Origin: Gentiana macrophylla
Taxonomy: Eukaryota; Streptophyta; Magnoliopsida; Gentianales; Gentianaceae
Direction: 5' to 3'
DNA: 64,000 bases
Assembly (NCBI GenBank): GCA_026214975.1
Contig: CM047809.1
Span: forward strand, 27,417,375-27,481,374
The translations under genes and the position numbers were made by a program. The notes below the pieces were generated by a model. That model did no database searches. It had not been told where the DNA came from and saw only the letters and a list, made by a program, of their open reading frames with translations. This document shows positions 22,836 through 33,407 of this stretch, piece after piece; position 1 is the stretch's first letter; every line of letters begins with the position of its first letter.

Positions 22836-23774
22836 GAGTCTTCGTGTGCAACACCCATTGAATGTGCGACATGTGTACTAGTATTTGTCTTCTTGTACAT
22901 ATTTCGAAAATCCAACGGATACGATGACTTCCCGGGTAAGATTTCCCCTCCGAAACCTATTTTATTTTTGAAGTTAGGTCTGGATGTAGAAAATCAACTA
23001 GTTTTTGACTTTAAATTGTCTGAAATCAAACTAGTATAATACCATTTTATAAAAATACACAAAGATAATGATAATTTTTATTAGACCTTTGATCAAATAA
23101 ACAATAGTTGCAAACAATTCATAGCAATAAAAAATAGTTTAAATAAAAAATCGCTCAAAAATTTATCATATTTAGTTGTTGTTTTTTTTGTTTGTTTTTT
23201 TTTATATAAAATTTTAAAAGGAAGAAGATACACACCTTGTTTGCTATATAACAAAACGTAGACTCATCAAAATTGTTTGACACAAATGTTAAGAATCTTG
23301 AAGGAAAAAATAATAGTTAATCTAAAGTTGAAAAAAAACATTATATGTGCAAAATAATGTTGAAGTTGTCGGACGGGTACTCTTAATGTTAATAATATAC
23401 CTTCAAGAAAAATGCTAATAATACAGCTTTTGTAAAATAATAAATTATGAAATTTGCTATTATTTAAATTCAGGACGGGTTGGGATTTGCTTTGATTATA
23501 TAACTTGTGTCCGAATATTTCTCGACTACGGTCAGAATAAGATAATTCTTGAAAAATTCAGGTCGGGAAAAGTTTGGACTAGAAAAAGTTCGAAACGTGA
23601 GTGAATTGAGAGTCGGATAGAGTCTGAATCTCGAGAATTTTCGCCAATACATTAATTCATTATATATTCATCAGTGTAATCAAACGGATTGTTATTATTC
23701 GTGTTTGTTTGGGGACGAGGGTTTTTTATTTAGTCATTCCACATGAAAAGTTTATACAAAATCCCACGACATTA
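22836..23774. other. AT-rich intergenic DNA
   Basis: No gene, RNA or clear repeat was recognised here. A plus-strand frame at 22833-23039 is open but has no known motif. Confidence 0.35.
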
Positions 23775-24118
23775 GAGTATCTCCAATGAAGAACACAATA
23801 GGTTTATCCAAAAGGTTTAAACCTTTACAAAAAATTTCTTTTCCATTGGAGCAATGCCAACTAGGCAAAGGTTTATGCAAAAGGTTGATCAATATCAACC
23901 GGTTCATCTGACATTTCTTTTTTTGCTAAGAGTTGTGTGGTGTAGAAAAAAAGTTTATGTGTAATAGGTTTTTTTTTTTAAATGTGCAGTGAGTCCATGC
24001 TATAAAGTTTATTAATAGGTTTATGATTGGGGAGAAGATTTTTATAAATAAAAGGTTTATAAATTGATGACGTGGCACACCTATAAACTTTTTAATAGGT
24101 GTATGATTGGAGATACTC
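23775..24118. mobile_element. MITE with GAGTATCTCCAAT termini
   Basis: GAGTATCTCCAAT at the left and ATTGGAGATACTC at the right are perfect 13-bp inverted repeats. Internal repeats of AGGTTTA and TAAACC occur. It is non-coding and 344 bp. The target duplication is not clear, so the superfamily is undecided. Confidence 0.75.
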
Positions 24119-24208
24119 ATATTGGCCCATATAATTACCTGTTGGGCGTTGTTAAAGGCTTTACAATGAATCAATCATAGCATTACATTTCAAGCGGAGG
24201 TAAAAAAC

Positions 24209-24566
24209 TAGGGGTGAACAAGGTCCGGTTTTCCGGTTTTTTATAACTTATAAAACCAAACCACTTTTTACGGTTTTATAATTTACAAACCAAAACCTAA
24301 TCTACTTGTGCACCACGGTTTTATAAGTAGATACTGGACTGAAATATTACTTATTTACATGTAGTGATAATATATTGAGAGGATTAGTATTTACACCAAA
24401 CCTAATCTACTTGTGCACCACAATAGAACCGATCTTTTGTAGATGTATTGTGATAAGCGACTTTGATTAAAGGCCTCATAATTAATAATGTCGATATACA
24501 TAGACACACACACACACACACACACACATAAATATACTCACACATGTAAATATTAAAACACACGAA

Positions 24567-24643
<77 letters not shown>

Positions 24644-24796
24644 GTTTGGTCCGGTTTTTATTATAGAAAACCAAAACCAAATTGTGTTTCACGGTTTGGT
24701 TTTATACAATAAAAACCAACCAAAAAAACAAGGTTTACGCTTTTCCGGTTTGGTTCGATCGGTTGGTTTGGTTTTCGGATATTTTGTTCACCCCTA
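24209..24796. mobile_element. Non-autonomous hAT-like element H3, with microsatellites
   Basis: Termini TAGGGGTGAACA and TGTTCACCCCTA are perfect 12-bp inverted repeats. The 8-bp target duplications are TAAAAAAC and TCAAAAAC (7 of 8). Subterminal CCGGTTTGGTT and ACCAAACC motifs occur at both ends. The interior has expanded (AC)n runs at 24504-24528 and 24567-24587 and an (AT)n run at 24587-24640. No transposase is encoded. Confidence 0.85.
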
Positions 24797-26575
24797 TCAA
24801 AAACGAATAATCGACCCCTGCAAAGTTGAATGTTGTATTTACATTCGACTTTCAAAAGGTGAAATGTCAAAAATGGTGCCTTGAAAATAGATTCATTATG
24901 GTGTTTTTAACAACTCTTTCATATTTTACATTTTACCTATATAATTACACTTTGTCTTCTCACATAAGGAACCATGTAAAAATCCAATTTCGAGGATTTC
25001 TTTATTTTATTTAATTGGAAATGATGGAGATACGAATTCTAGTTAAAAAAAAATACAATAACATTTATCATTAGGTCAAGCTCAATCCCCCAATTTGCTA
25101 GAGTTAAGGACATGAAAGGTCGTCGTTGACCAACATAAGAAAAAGAAACGGTATGGTTGACAATCTAACTCCACAATCAATCTAATATTAGCTTGGCACC
25201 CACCAATTTCCGTGATTGTCGCCCCCTAACCCATAGTCGTATATGATTCGTTGATCGTGTTCGAGTTCTTTTAGCTACGGGTGCAGTTCTTTAAATTGGT
25301 TACTATTTATCTACGAGACAATAGAAACCCTATGTTTAATTAAGTGTCTACCGTGGGCGGGTTAGAACTTATTAATTAGAACATCGTCAAGAACTAGGAA
25401 TCTTTGGAATGAACCTTAAACCTCAGTTAAACAGCCACCGTGGACGTGCTATCTAACATAAGCGATCTAATTACCTATGTCATGTTCAACCCTTCAACCG
25501 GAGTTCCTTCAAGTTGAATTACGAGAACGAATAACGGATTGGTCAGATCTGTTAAACGTAGGTTAAACATGGTAACATACGTAGCTAGTGCCGAACAACA
25601 GAATTAGGGTTACCGGGAGCCACGCTGCGGTGGTAAAGACCGCCACCGCAGCGAGGGATGCGCAACCTAGAATTCTACGTTATGCATGTCAACGATTCAG
25701 ATTACGACTTGGATTAAAGTTCATTAATTACATTAATGGTTAGTTACATATTCAATTCAATTCATCGCCTATTCATCTACATCCTACGATACAAAACAGA
25801 TATTGGAATAATCATTACCCGACGTGTAGGATGAACTACTCATTGATTCCCTCGACCCGGAGAATATTATCTTGATGCGATATTGAACGAACACAAGCTT
25901 ATAATGATTGGTTGTGATTTAGATTGCCAAAGTGAAGAGAACTATAGAAAGAAAATTAATTACATGGAAGAAGAATAATTGTATATTGAAATAGTAGTTA
26001 TTGTATATAATGCGCGCGCATACATACACACACTATATTATACATACACACACTATATTCATAAATTCGTACTACATGCCTTATATAACACTATGGCCGA
26101 CTTTGATAACCTAACATCATGTGAGGCGGTGTGCATCTCGAGGGCCTCGCCACAGCGTGGGTTGGGCTCGCTGCAGCCAGCCTGGTTTCAGTCCGATTCA
26201 ATAGATTTCTGAACTCCTTCAATCTCTCATTGGACTAATCTCTTCCATCCTCAGCTCTAATTTCCTTCTCAACGCTTGCATTCATGTGGTTTGTCAATCA
26301 AAGACGTAGCTGTATGGTGGGCTTAGAGGGCAGCTCACTCAAATGTTATTTTTGGTACACCAAAAAATCTATATTTTCCAGTTGAACATAGTCAGTAATC
26401 TTAATACAGCCCACCCGAACATACATAGATAATCCATAAGTCCGCCCAAAAATAAATTCTTAGCTCCGTCAATGCAGTCAAATATGCAAAAATAAAGGAA
26501 ATGTAACACCAATTTCTGGAATAAATAACATAAATGCAAACATACTAGTTCATCTTGTTCTCTCCCCAAAAAGAA
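24797..26575. other. Intergenic DNA with a GC-rich hairpin
   Basis: No gene was recognised. The stretch 25080-25960 is less AT-rich than its surroundings and may be old retroelement sequence. It contains the hairpin listed separately. Confidence 0.35.
25623..25653. other. Perfect 11-bp GC-rich hairpin
   Basis: CGCTGCGGTGG and CCACCGCAGCG are exact complements separated by a 9-base loop. It stands out in AT-rich surroundings. The function is unknown. Confidence 0.6.
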
Positions 26576-27360
26576 AAGCTCAGCCGCCTCGTGATTTCAC
26601 CTGCTTCCGGCGCCGGCGGCATTCTACTGCCGGTGTCCGCTCCCCTGCCTCTCTTTTTTCCTTTAGTTTTCTCTTTTCTATGTCTGTCTTTGTCTCCTTA
26701 GTTCCTCTGTTGCTTTTTCCGGTCAAGATGGCTCAGATTGGTTCTATTGCCTTTCTCTCTTCCACGATTTGAGGTTGTCTGTGGTAGATCTGATGCTTCT
26801 GAGTTATTTTGGTCGGTTTGTGTCTTGTGGTGCTTGTTTTTAGCAGCGGTTCTGTGACGGTGGAAGTTTCCGGCTACAGCAATGAACGGCGTTTCACGGT
26901 GGGTCATCGGTGTTGGCTACTTGGTCCCGCTAAGGCTGCGGGCTCTTAGTTTGGCTGGCAAGGTGTTGTATCTCTTGGAACGTGGATGTCACACTTCTGG
27001 GCTCTTCGTTTCCTATGAGTACAGCGGTCAATGGTGGTGCTCCCTGTGGTGCTTCATGTTCGCTTCAGCTCCTCGATAATAGTCCATTTGGCTAATCCAT
27101 GCTCTGCTGTGTTTCTTTGTAAATCTTGTTTGTTGTATTTTCTCTGTTTGTTTAATCCCAGCTTCTAACATTGGCCTCCATGGGGCTTGCTTTCTTGTCA
27201 AAGTTACTCTGAGTAGTCCTTTACTTTGACAGCAACTACTAGTTTAGTTTTGGTGATTGTATTAGTAGTGTGTTGTTTGTACTTTCCGGACGTTTGCTTC
27301 ATGACGAAGCCCAGATTTGAACTTACCTACGTGTCATCTCTTTAGTTGTCCCGTATTAAA
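26576..27360 (+). other. GC-richer, T-rich segment of unknown origin
   Basis: It begins with GC-rich palindromic sequence (CCGGCGCCGGCGG near 26608) and continues T- and G-rich on the plus strand with no long frame. This could be the untranslated part of a LINE or an exon of an unrecognised transcript; nothing decides it. A 65-codon frame at 26882-27079 has no known motif. Confidence 0.3.
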
Positions 27361-27364
27361 TGAA

Positions 27365-28655
27365 GACAGAGAAAACCTCCTTAAGGGCAAGAACCCCCGA
27401 CATCCGAACTATGGTAACTCGGCTACTCTCCACCAACCTCCTTAGGTCGGCCTACGTTCTGGGCCGACCTCCGAGCTGTACAAACCCAAATACTTAGCTG
27501 ACCCCTCCAGGTCGGCCGGTGCTTATGAACAAACCTACTTATGCCGACCTCACTGATCGACACAAGTCCTTCTCGGACCAAACTCTATACGCATGATCCA
27601 AATCAGATAAATATGGGAAGAATCCTTCACATGTAATACTCTAATCCTGACATTCAAATAACTCGCAATTATCTCCTAAAATCAAGGAGTTCCAATAATC
27701 ATTATCTTTTCCATAGGGACCAAGGCAATCAGAGTTCATCGCATACACGCTACACGCTAACTCTAGGGCACAAGCCCCTCTATATAAATGATCCGTGAGG
27801 AACTATGGAGACTTGATTCCAATCCACGCATTGGATACGTAGGCAACTTGATCACTATCAAGTGCAGTCTAAAACACCTCAACATCACCCCTTTCTTTTC
27901 ATCGTTTTATGTGTTATAGGAGCTTCATTAGGTTGTCAAAGAGCAAAATACCCAAAATCCATATAGACGATTTTTGGAATCGTCAATCGGCGCTAGAAGG
28001 AGGGCCTCTTTCATTGATAATCTCGTTTAAAGCTCCAGAATTCACAAGGTGATTCTCATGACATACAAAGAAAAATCTTTCCTTCCACTGTTTGAAAGAG
28101 TCCTTACCTTTGGGGAGTATGGGGACGTAAAAATAGTACCGGTAGGGGTGGTCCTTTACCCCTACGCGGTGATAAAAATTCCTAAATCTCTTCACACTAA
28201 ACTTCAGGTTTAGCAGCCGGAACCAGATAGCAAACCTAATGATAGCCCTGATACCATTGGGGGCTACCTCGGAAAGCCCTAACTCGTTGTACCGAAGCAC
28301 AGCAAGGAGCCCCGGGCAGAAAGGCAACCTTAGACCCACATCGAAATACTCCCGGTGAACCGTACAGAAACCTTCCGGCGGGTCCGGGGCAAACAAGTGT
28401 GGCTCTGAGGGTAACCTCGGAGCAAATTTTTCCCTACCAACCCCATACCGCTCACATATGTCAAATCCATGCTCGGAGCAATGACTTGATTCCAATCTAC
28501 GCATTGGATACGTAGACAACTTGATCACTATCATGTGCAGTCTAAAACACCCCAAAATCACCCTCCTCTTTTCATCGTTTTCTGTGTTCTAGGAGCTTTA
28601 TTAGGTTATCGACGATTAGGAGTCAAAATACCTGAAATCGACTTTGGAATCATCA
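27365..28655 (+). mobile_element. Internally deleted Tat-type gypsy element G2
   Basis: The 5' LTR ends GGAATCGTCA at 27985 and contains a TATA box (CTATATAAATGA, about 27780). It is followed at 27987 by the primer-binding-site motif CGGCGCTAGAAGGAGGG, nearly the same as in G1. After only about 500 bp of interior, the LTR sequence returns: 28484-28655 repeats 27811-27985 and ends ATCATCA. All gag and pol genes are missing. The start of the 5' LTR is approximate. Confidence 0.7.
28022..28481 (-). pseudogene. Antisense ORF of Tat element G2 (Transposase_28-like)
   Basis: Transcribed opposite to the element, this frame is open for about 150 codons and contains PPEGFCTVHREYFDVGLRLP, GLLAVLRYNELGL, NGIRAIIRFAIWFR and FYVPILPKGKDSFKQWKERF. 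This pattern matches the plant domain usually catalogued as a putative gypsy-type transposon protein (Transposase_28). Despite that name it has no known catalytic residues. Its N-terminal part is cut by the deletion, at the join with LTR sequence at 28481-28484. The same domain, more broken, occurs antisense in G1 at 48962-49690. The function is unknown. Confidence 0.7.
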
Positions 28656-28971
28656 CTCCGGCGTTTTGACTGTACTTTTCGGCATATGTCCGGTTTTTCC
28701 GGTTTTTAATAAAACTTTCGTCTTTTCAGGAAAAAAAAATTTAATTAATCCAAATGTCACGAAATTTGCAGTCCAAATTATCTAACTAAGCGCATATACA
28801 TGATAATATTAATGATGAAAATAGTATAAAGTTTAAGAAAAGTTTTGTTTGTTTGTTTTTTTTTTCCTCACTAGCCCGTAGTCTTGTGTTATTGTTCTAC
28901 TGCTGACAAACATTGTGATTTTTTTTTAATGTTAAATGTAGCATCATTGAATTGTTCATGTTATATTTATA
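28656..28971. other. AT-rich intergenic DNA
   Basis: No gene is seen. Confidence 0.4.
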
Positions 28972-29130
28972 GGGAAGTTTTTGCGTAGTGTGTGTGCACT
29001 ACGTGAATCTGTACTTGCGTACGCATGTGGTCTGTCACACGATTTCATTCTGTGACTTAAGCGTATGTGTGGTTGAGTACAAGACGCGTCGTGTGTCTAC
29101 GTGAGTGCACACACTATACAAAAACTTCAC
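28972..29130. mobile_element. MULE-like MITE with 9-bp target duplication
   Basis: Inverted ends GGGAAGTTTTTGCGTAGTG and GTGAAGTTTTTGTATAGTG (right end read inward) extend about 26 bp. Flanking ATATTTATA at 28963-28971 and 29131-29139 is a perfect 9-bp duplication, as made by Mutator-like transposases. The element is 159 bp and unusually GC-rich inside (GTACTTGCGTACGC). Confidence 0.8.
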
Positions 29131-29139
29131 ATATTTATA

Positions 29140-29773
29140 AGTAAATAACACCTATAGGTTGGGGACAAAGTTCAAACATGAACCAAATCAGTCAATATGA
29201 TAAAGTTGTAGAGAATTCGGTCAAACTGAACAATGGAGATTGATTTTAAAATAGAAAGTACAAACAATTGGGTTTAAAAAGGTCACTTTCCCTTGTTTAA
29301 AAGAAGTTTTGAAACTATCACGAAATGTACAAGTGCAATTTAAATTTAAATCAACTTAAAATCTTTCGCGCCAACTGACTTCCCCTTAAACAACATTATT
29401 TCATTGTGATGTTTTATATGAGGGTAAATTTTACCGTGAAATCTCCTTTTATAAGATGTTTTATTTGTATTCAATCAAAATAAAACATGTAACATGATTG
29501 TAGTCTATGTGTGGTGGTCTACAATTTGTTTATAATGTGTTTGATGACACATGTTCTGTTTTAAATAGATGCAAGTCGAACTTTTTTTTGTTAATAATGT
29601 GTTTGATGTCACATGTTCTGTTTTGATTGGATACAAAAGTCAGACTCTTTATTAAGGAGTTTGCGCGGTAGAATTTCCTTTTATAGTGGTCTCCGAGTAT
29701 CAACAACATTTAAGAGCAATTCTAAAGGCATGACGCAATTATTTCGACACCACATTTTATATGTAAATTTTTA
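29140..29773. other. Intergenic DNA with a short duplication
   Basis: No gene is seen. AATGTGTTTGATG(A/T)CACATG occurs at about 29536 and 29598, a local duplication. Confidence 0.4.
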
Positions 29774-30044
29774 CTAACTCTGTCACAAAATATAAGTCCG
29801 TTTATTTTTTTGTTTTGTCCCAAAATGTAAGTCAATTTAAATACCAATGATACATGTATTACATTTTTCTTCTTTGACCCCTCATTTATTATCTACCCAC
29901 CAACTTTTCACTATTCTGCATTAATGATAGTAAAGGGTCATTTTAGATTTTTTCATCAAAATTAATGAGACATAATCCATTTAACCAACTTTCTTAATAT
30001 GTGTGAAAACCCCTAAATGGATTTACATTTTGGGACGAAGATAG
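29774..30044. mobile_element. Stowaway-like MITE
   Basis: It is flanked by TA. The termini CTAACTCTGTCACAAAATATA and TTTTGGGACGAAGATAG match the family of 14352-14612. It is 271 bp and non-coding. Confidence 0.7.
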
Positions 30045-30254
30045 TAAATACGAACGTAATGCCAAATGTAAAAAGTGGGGTGTCTTTAGAATTGCCAAAC
30101 ATTTAATTATACACCACGTAAGCTAATAAAAATTAATCCCCAATCCAAATGACTAATGTTTATTCCTAGAATTTCGTGAAAAATATAATGGGAAGGTCAT
30201 TTTCAGTCATCTTGTTTGCAAGAAAAAAAGGTTTTATTTTATATTTTATATTTT

Positions 30255-30345
30255 ATTTTGAGGGTGTAAGAGATTGAACTCCACTCACCAACTCAAATGC
30301 AAGACGACCATTACAACATCTATATTTTTTACCATCAAGTTATGC
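30255..30345 (-). repeat. SINE-like repeat, copy 2
   Basis: On the minus strand TGTTGTAATGGTCGTCTTGC is followed by a box B-like GGAGTTCAATCTCT. It shares its layout with the copy at 20011-20155, including the GGTAAAAA stretch. Confidence 0.45.
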
Positions 30346-30570
30346 CTCTAAAAACAACTTTACAAACCTTTTTAAGAAAAGATAATGTGTCATCAACAAG
30401 ATTGTGGTTTTCATAGAGGTATAATGAACCGAGCCGAATCGAATATCAAATGTTTGAGTTTGTGTTTGTTTATTATATGGATGAGGTCAACTTATAATAA
30501 ATGATCCAAATTCGATATTTGAATTATATCGTCAATGTATTGAGTTTGAATCGATCTCAAACGAGTTCAT

Positions 30571-31232
30571 TGATGATGACCGACCCGACCTGCGCCACGT
30601 GTCACCCATCTAAGTCATATAATAAATGACCAGCCTCTAATAAGTAAGGAATTAAGGGCCAGGAGCCCCAAAGACATATCCAAGGGCAGGTCCCTAACCG
30701 CAGGTGGGAGATCGGCAGACGCTCCTCCTCCAGCCACCGCGGGTCGGCTAGGGCTTGGTGAAGAGAGTCGCTTAGTTTGGCTGGCCATTGGCAGGGGGCT
30801 CGGCGGGACGCCGCAGAGCAACCGAATTTGTTATTCCACGTCTTTGAATAACTAAAGATAAATAAGGAAAGAATCATAAGTCATAAAGACTCTGATCCTG
30901 ACATTTAAATATGTCCATAATTATCCCTTAATTATAGGGATTTATGCGTGTGTATCCTTAGGGAAATAATATTAATAATGATAACGTGATTCCTTGCAGG
31001 ACAAGGAAAGGGATGAGACATCCCCTATATAAACAACCCTAAGGAACTACGAAAGACTTGATTCCAATTAAGATATACATAGGCAACTCAAGAGAAATAA
31101 CTCGAGAGCTCAGTCTAAAATACACCACAAAGCACATTCCCATTAACACGATTTAGGGTTCATAGGATTGAAGATCATTGGCACAAAGGTAATCGGCCCG
31201 GATTAATTAATAGATGAGATCCAGCATCGTCA
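30571..31232 (+). repeat. 5' LTR of G1
   Basis: It begins TGATGATGACCG and ends CATCGTCA. It carries a TATA box CTATATAAAC at 31025-31034. A GC-rich segment with CTCCTCCTCCAGCCACC lies in U3. It matches the 3' LTR over its full length with scattered substitutions. Confidence 0.92.
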
Positions 31233-31300
31233 ATTGGCGCTAGAAAGAGGGTCAACTTTCTGATAAAGCGATATAAATCCCAGAATTCTCATGATTAACA

Positions 31301-32511
31301 ATGGCTAAAAACACCGGCAAGAGAACTACAGATCCTACAGATCTGACTCAACAAGGTGGAGCTGCTGCAACCACCCAAGGAGAAGGCCATACTGCGGCTG
31401 CTCAAAAAGGAGCAAACATTGCTGAGGATCAGACTCATCAGCCTGATCCGGTCCTCCAGGATCCAGCCAACCAGGCATTGGTTGAAGCCTTGAAAAATAT
31501 AGACAATATCACACTCAAGCAATTTTGGATGAAACCTTCAAAGGAAGGGATCCCCAGAAGTCTCAGAAACCGATCTCTACCGAGGAGCTCATAAAAAGCC
31601 CGTGGAATCTAGCGCTCACAGAGAGCAGAGAAACGTGTATCAACCCAATGACACGGCTAAGGCCGAACTGGATGCTTTACTCGGGAGGCGATCAGACGAA
31701 CTACTCTGCGCGTCATTCTTTACAGAGTACATTGAGAATTACCCCCCGACCATCGGGGTTCAAAATACCTAAGATTGAATCATACGATGGATCTAAGGAT
31801 TCCTATGATAACATGCATCAATATATATCTCACATGAATTTGTACAATGCCTCAGATGAGATGAAGTGTAAAGATTTCCCTGCGCTGCTAATAGGACGGG
31901 CCAGAGAGTGGTTCAACAAAATTCCTCTTAGGTCGATCTCCAACTTCGGAACCCTAACTCGGAAGTTCGTCCATACCTTCATCGCAGCTCATCCTTTCCA
32001 GAGAAATCAGACTCACATTCTAACTTTGAAGCAGAAGCAAGATGAGTCCGTTCTTCACTTTATAAAGCATTTTAATGAAGAATCCCATACAGTGCGGGAT
32101 CTGAGATGATCGATCTTTGGTCACCTCTTTTCGTGGCTGGCTGCATGAGAGAGGGACGGCCGCACTTAAGTGAACCGTAAACTTCCTCAGACAATGGAAG
32201 AGTTTTTGGATGTAGCCTATAAACATTGCCAGGGAGAAGAAGCAAATAAGCTCAAAAGAGAAATGGAAAGAGGTGAAGGAAAGAAAATAAAGTCTGAAGA
32301 TAAGTCAGACAAGGAAGTCGGTTTAGGATCGGGTAACTGCACCCATCTCAGATCGGATAGGGAAGAAAGGAGCTCTGCAGGAAAGAGACTTCATTCCTTT
32401 GAACAGGTCTCGCAAGCAGGTTCTCGCAATTATGGAAAAAAAGGGTATAGCCAAGGTCCCACCACCAATGAGGGGACCCAGAGAGAAGAGAGACCCTAAC
32501 AAGTTTTGCAA
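31301..32511 (+). pseudogene. Gypsy gag remnant (G1)
   Basis: The frame opens at ATG 31301, 67 bases after the primer-binding site. A frame change near 31525 leads to the core capsid-like part (31525-32109), with FKIPKIESYDGSKD, GRAREWFNKIP and FVHTFIAAHPF, the usual retrotransposon gag pattern. Another break follows at 32109 (stop) before a basic segment at 32170-32499. A zinc-knuckle-like FCKYHKDVGHDSKQC is read at 32505-32550 in the third frame. Gag would form the virus-like particle. At least three frame breaks make it non-functional. Confidence 0.8.
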
Positions 32512-32550
32512 ATATCACAAGGATGTCGGTCATGATTCAAAGCAATGTTG

Positions 32551-33335
32551 GGATCTGATCAAAGATATTGATGCAGCAGTAATGGAAGGAAGGCTGGATG
32601 AGGTCGCAGATCGGTCTCATCAAGCCGAACCGCACGGCCAAAGAGAGTTAAAGCGCAGGAATAACCACAATGATAGAGTTAACATAGATGAGTTTCAAAG
32701 AAGAAGAGACCACTCACCAGACCCTGATGGTCAGTTGGATAACCGCCCCGTGAATACGATCAATACGATCCTAGGGAGGCCGAACAACTCAAACAGAACA
32801 GAAGATACAGGCAGTAGCAGGATTACTGCTCCCACTCAACCTAATAAAAGACAAAGGCTATTGAGAGAAGTGACTTATGGTCCTAAGGACTCCCTCCCTT
32901 TAGTGATCAACAATGAAGGGTTAGTGATAGAAGCGGTGATCAGCAAGAATCTGACAAAGCGAATATGTGTAGACACAGGCAGTGCAGTGACTGTTCTTTA
33001 CTACAACGTTTTCAAAGATATGGGATTGAAAGATACCGAACTCACCCCTGTTTCAGCTCTTTATTTTGGCTTTGCCGGACCCCAGTACACCCATTGGGCA
33101 TGATCAAGCTCCCAACTACTTTTGGGGAAGGAATCAAGGGCAGGACCCTAATGGTGAAATATGTAGTGGTAAAAGCACCCTTAGCATACAATGTGATCAT
33201 GGGAAGACCATCAATTATCGATCTTTGAGCCGTGATCTCACAAGCTTATATCAATATGAAGTTCCTTCTTGCGGGAAGGCTCTGAGATATCAAGGCGATG
33301 TGGAAGCGATCCAGAGGCTGTTATCTTTGCTGTGA
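32551..33335 (+). pseudogene. Gypsy aspartic protease remnant (G1)
   Basis: Within 32399-33103 the frame carries the protease active-site motif CVDTGSAVTVLYY (about 32965-33005), with the catalytic Asp intact. The family flap/GRP region (YNVIMGRPSI) follows in another frame at about 33186-33220, so the domain is broken near 33100. The protease normally cleaves the Gag-Pol polyprotein. Confidence 0.75.
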
Positions 33336-33407
33336 TTAATGGAAAAATGATGGTTCAACATGTGAGCATCGAAGGTTTACTCCCTGAAGATAAGGAGAGC
33401 TGGTCTT

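Noticed and set aside
24402..24692. 96-codon minus-strand frame of YIYIYI and VCVCVC repeats
   Set aside because: Translation of (AT)n and (AC)n microsatellites inside a hAT-like element, not a protein.
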